The position numbers and the translations under genes were made by a program. The notes below the pieces were generated by a model, which worked only from the letters and a program-made list of their open reading frames with translations, searched no databases and was not told the origin of the DNA. Positions 61,905 to 64,000 of a stretch of 64,000 bases of DNA are shown here, in pieces. Position 1 is the first letter of the stretch, and every line of letters begins with the position of its first letter. The stretch covers positions 1-64,000 of the forward strand of contig CAMWUL010000003.1 in the NCBI GenBank assembly GCA_947177445.1, read 5' to 3'. This DNA is from an uncultured Lachnospiraceae bacterium (GTDB taxonomy: Bacteria; Bacillota; Clostridia; Lachnospirales; Lachnospiraceae).

Positions 61905-64000
61905 ATGGGGAAAATGAGCAGAATGTTTGTGGTGATCTGTTGCGCCATATTTCTGGCGTTTATGACAGGGGGGTGCGGTGAGGATACGGGAAATGACGCG
62001 TCGGAAGTCGGCAGCAGTGTGTCGTCCGGGCAAAGGGATCATTATGATCTGACGGCGGAAGAGTGGAAGGCATACGAAGAAATCATTGACAGCGATGATA
62101 TGTGGTCAGTGTCAGGATACTGGGATGATCTTGCTTCAGGCGTTGCTGCAATGGGAATGGAGAGAATAGATCGATACACTGTGTCGGAAGGACAGAACTT
62201 TTATATTCTGGTAAGTGAAAAGGAATTGGAAGGGCAGAGAAAACAATTCTATTACCTGACACAGATTGATATGCTGTCTTTGAAATCGAAGAGAATTGAA
62301 CTGGATCTTCGGGCCACAGGCTCTCTGACCTCTTTAGAAGCGTCAAAGCTGGCTGTACTGGCGGATGCATTGGATCAGGGACAGGCAGAGCTTGCGGGAC
62401 TGGACGCTTCAGGGGGGAAGCTCAGCCTGTTTGTCTGCCGATGGGCAGACGGAAGACTGGAGGGAATTTATTCCCTCCAGCTGGGAACGGACGGCAGCAT
62501 TGAAGGGATGACGGACTTGCTTCCGGGGCTTGCGCAGGCCGGAACGCTGTCGGAGAATAGAAAGCCAACAGACCTGATCAGGGATATTGAAGGGAACTAT
62601 TTTGTCATGGGCAGTTCAAAGGGAGGAGAAATCTGTGTCCTGGATGAAAAGGGGGAATTTCTGGCGCAGATAGAGATTTCCGGGAATCAGACTGGTATAT
62701 ACTCATGCACAGGAAAGCTTTTAGACGGGAGGCCGATTTTTGAATATATGGATCCGGAAACAGGAGCTTTGACTATTTTCTATTTTGACGGAAATGCCGA
62801 AAAAATCCTGTATCGGGGACGAGGCTCTTCCGCGGCAGTTCGGTATATCAATGGTTCCGGAGAAATCATTTGGCTGGATTACAGTGGAATTCTGCGTTGG
62901 AATGCTGTGAAAGGAAGCTGCGAGCGCTTTTACCAGGATAACGGACTAAATACATTAAGCTGTGAGGCAATATTTGTAGACGGGGAAGGAAATATATCCA
63001 TTGCCTGTTGTAAAGACGACGTTACAAGTTTGTTTTTGTTGAGCCAGGGCGCAGAAGAGCAGACTCAGGTGAGAATTTTTCAGCTGTTGGAAGATGCGCA
63101 GATGAAGGAAATTGCCGCCCAATATTCCAGAAAGCATCCGGGAACACAGATTGTGGTGGAGACCTGTGAGCCGGGAGCTGACAAGACAATTCTATTAAAT
63201 CGGCTTATGGCGCAGGTAACTTCCGGGAGCGGGCCGGATATTCTTGTGGTGAACAGAAATCAAATGGAGATTCTTCAGGATAAGGGAGTGCTTGCAGAGC
63301 TTTCCCAGGTTCTGCCGGAAGAAATCAGGGAGCAGATTTTTGGAAGCGTACTGCGCCAGGGAACAATAAAAAACGATTTATATGGTATATCCAGGCAGGT
63401 GAGCATAAGCACTCTTCTGGTACCGCAGAAGGTGTGGGAGGGGGAAACATGGAGTTTTCGGGATGTATTGGATCTCTTGGATGAAGGAGAGCGCCGGGAC
63501 GAACCCTTAGACCGGTTTATCAGTGTGTACTCAAGTCTGACGGCGGATCAGATGTTCTTTGACCTTGCTCTGCTGGATGTGGAAGAGGGAACCTCATCTT
63601 TTCTGGATATGGAGCAGGGGAAATGTTTTTTTGACACACCGGAGTTTATCAGACTTCTGGAAGTATGTAAAAAATATGGGGAAGCCCCTGATGCCAGGAA
63701 ATATATGACAGACGAGGAACGATTTTCTGAAGTGGAAGACGGAAGGGCGCTTAGCTATTCTGTGGGAGGCGACCTGAAGGCGTTCAGTTATGCCATGGCT
63801 ATGTGCGGGGAAGATTACCAATGTGTGGGGTATCCTACAGAAGGGGCATGTGGAAGCCGCGTGACCTGCTATCAGTTTGCGGTAGTGAATGCCAATACAA
63901 AGAACTATGATGCCGCGGCTGATTTTTTGAATTTTATTTTGAGCGGGGAAATTCAGAGAGAATACGGAACCTCCACCGTGAGACGGGATATTCTGACGGA
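61905..64000 (+). CDS. Lipoprotein joining a propeller-like region to an SBP family 1 domain (partial)
   Basis: The frame opens at 61905 after CGAGGAGAT and stays open for 698 codons to the right edge. The N-terminus is a lipoprotein signal with GGC at the lipobox. Residues about 40-380 contain repeated beta-strand patterns (for example DIEGNYFVMGSSKGGEICVL and AIFVDGEGNISIACC) like a propeller sensor. From about 388 the sequence reads as a sugar-type binding protein (VRIFQLLEDAQMKEIAAQYS, GPDILVVNRNQMEIL, YGISRQVS). Proteins of this make-up are common near Lachnospiraceae transporters and sensor kinases. Specificity and the C-terminus are unknown. Confidence 0.85.
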   Translation, partial: MGKMSRMFVVICCAIFLAFMTGGCGEDTGNDASEVGSSVSSGQRDHYDLTAEEWKAYEEIIDSDDMWSVSGYWDDLASGVAAMGMERIDRYTVSEGQNFYILVSEKELEGQRKQFYYLTQIDMLSLKSKRIELDLRATGSLTSLEASKLAVLADALDQGQAELAGLDASGGKLSLFVCRWADGRLEGIYSLQLGTDGSIEGMTDLLPGLAQAGTLSENRKPTDLIRDIEGNYFVMGSSKGGEICVLDEKGEFLAQIEISGNQTGIYSCTGKLLDGRPIFEYMDPETGALTIFYFDGNAEKILYRGRGSSAAVRYINGSGEIIWLDYSGILRWNAVKGSCERFYQDNGLNTLSCEAIFVDGEGNISIACCKDDVTSLFLLSQGAEEQTQVRIFQLLEDAQMKEIAAQYSRKHPGTQIVVETCEPGADKTILLNRLMAQVTSGSGPDILVVNRNQMEILQDKGVLAELSQVLPEEIREQIFGSVLRQGTIKNDLYGISRQVSISTLLVPQKVWEGETWSFRDVLDLLDEGERRDEPLDRFISVYSSLTADQMFFDLALLDVEEGTSSFLDMEQGKCFFDTPEFIRLLEVCKKYGEAPDARKYMTDEERFSEVEDGRALSYSVGGDLKAFSYAMAMCGEDYQCVGYPTEGACGSRVTCYQFAVVNANTKNYDAAADFLNFILSGEIQREYGTSTVRRDILT

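Noticed and set aside
1..64000. CRISPR arrays, tRNA or rRNA genes
   Set aside because: No regularly spaced direct repeats, tRNA cloverleaf or ribosomal RNA sequence was recognised by eye. A dedicated covariance-model scan would be needed to exclude small RNAs.

Overview
The window looks like chromosome of a gut-type Lachnospiraceae (Clostridia, Bacillota). This is inferred from the monoderm lipoprotein signals, strong AGGAGG ribosome binding sites, sugar importers without their own ATPase, YIP1/DUF5696 membrane cassettes and Rpn-type nuclease genes. No rRNA, tRNA or CRISPR was recognised.

Region 1 (1-8161, minus strand) is an oligopeptide-type ABC importer operon, solute-binding lipoprotein-OppB-OppC-OppD-OppF, with OppF running off the left edge. 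Four of its five proteins are far larger than their families because of inserted soluble segments. Hairpins separate the binding protein gene from the transporter genes.

Region 2 (about 8.2-21.6 kb) is an accessory strip. It holds an IS200/IS605-type element abutting a beheaded AAA-ATPase/nuclease gene, a methyltransferase, an HxlR regulator divergent from two flavodoxin-fold reductases, a TetR regulator with two matching operators and two membrane proteins, an Rpn-family nuclease, a two-component system whose kinase is broken, and a 1065-residue HD plus Hsp90-like ATPase protein.

Region 3 (21.6-61.3 kb) is a large arabinoglucuronoxylan locus. Operon A (21769-36237) encodes an SGNH esterase, a GH115-GH43 fusion enzyme, and then, with overlapping genes, two efflux-type adaptors, a large FtsX-type permease and two ATPases, one carrying an AbrB-like C-terminal domain. 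A convergent AraC regulator (36283-37212) follows. Operon B (37476-50635) has two sugar importers (binding protein plus two permeases each) bracketing a beta-propeller protein, a YIP1 protein and a DUF5696 protein, and ends at a clear terminator. After it come an intracellular GH43, a lipoprotein GH43, a lipoprotein GH10 xylanase, a two-gene ABC exporter, a relic of a second xylanase copy and a GH127 arabinofuranosidase. A shared 26-nt element with AGCAA repeats lies upstream of operons A and B and is the best candidate for AraC control of both.

The inferred division of labour is that surface GH10 and GH43 lipoproteins cut the polymer, the two importers take up decorated oligosaccharides (with an ATPase encoded elsewhere), and cytoplasmic GH115-GH43, SGNH, GH43 and GH127 enzymes strip glucuronate, acetyl, xylose and arabinose groups. 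The exporters in the locus have no obvious place in this scheme.

Region 4 (61.4-64 kb) holds a small cysteine-rich secreted protein with its own promoter and terminator, and the start of a lipoprotein joining a propeller-like half to a sugar-binding-protein half.
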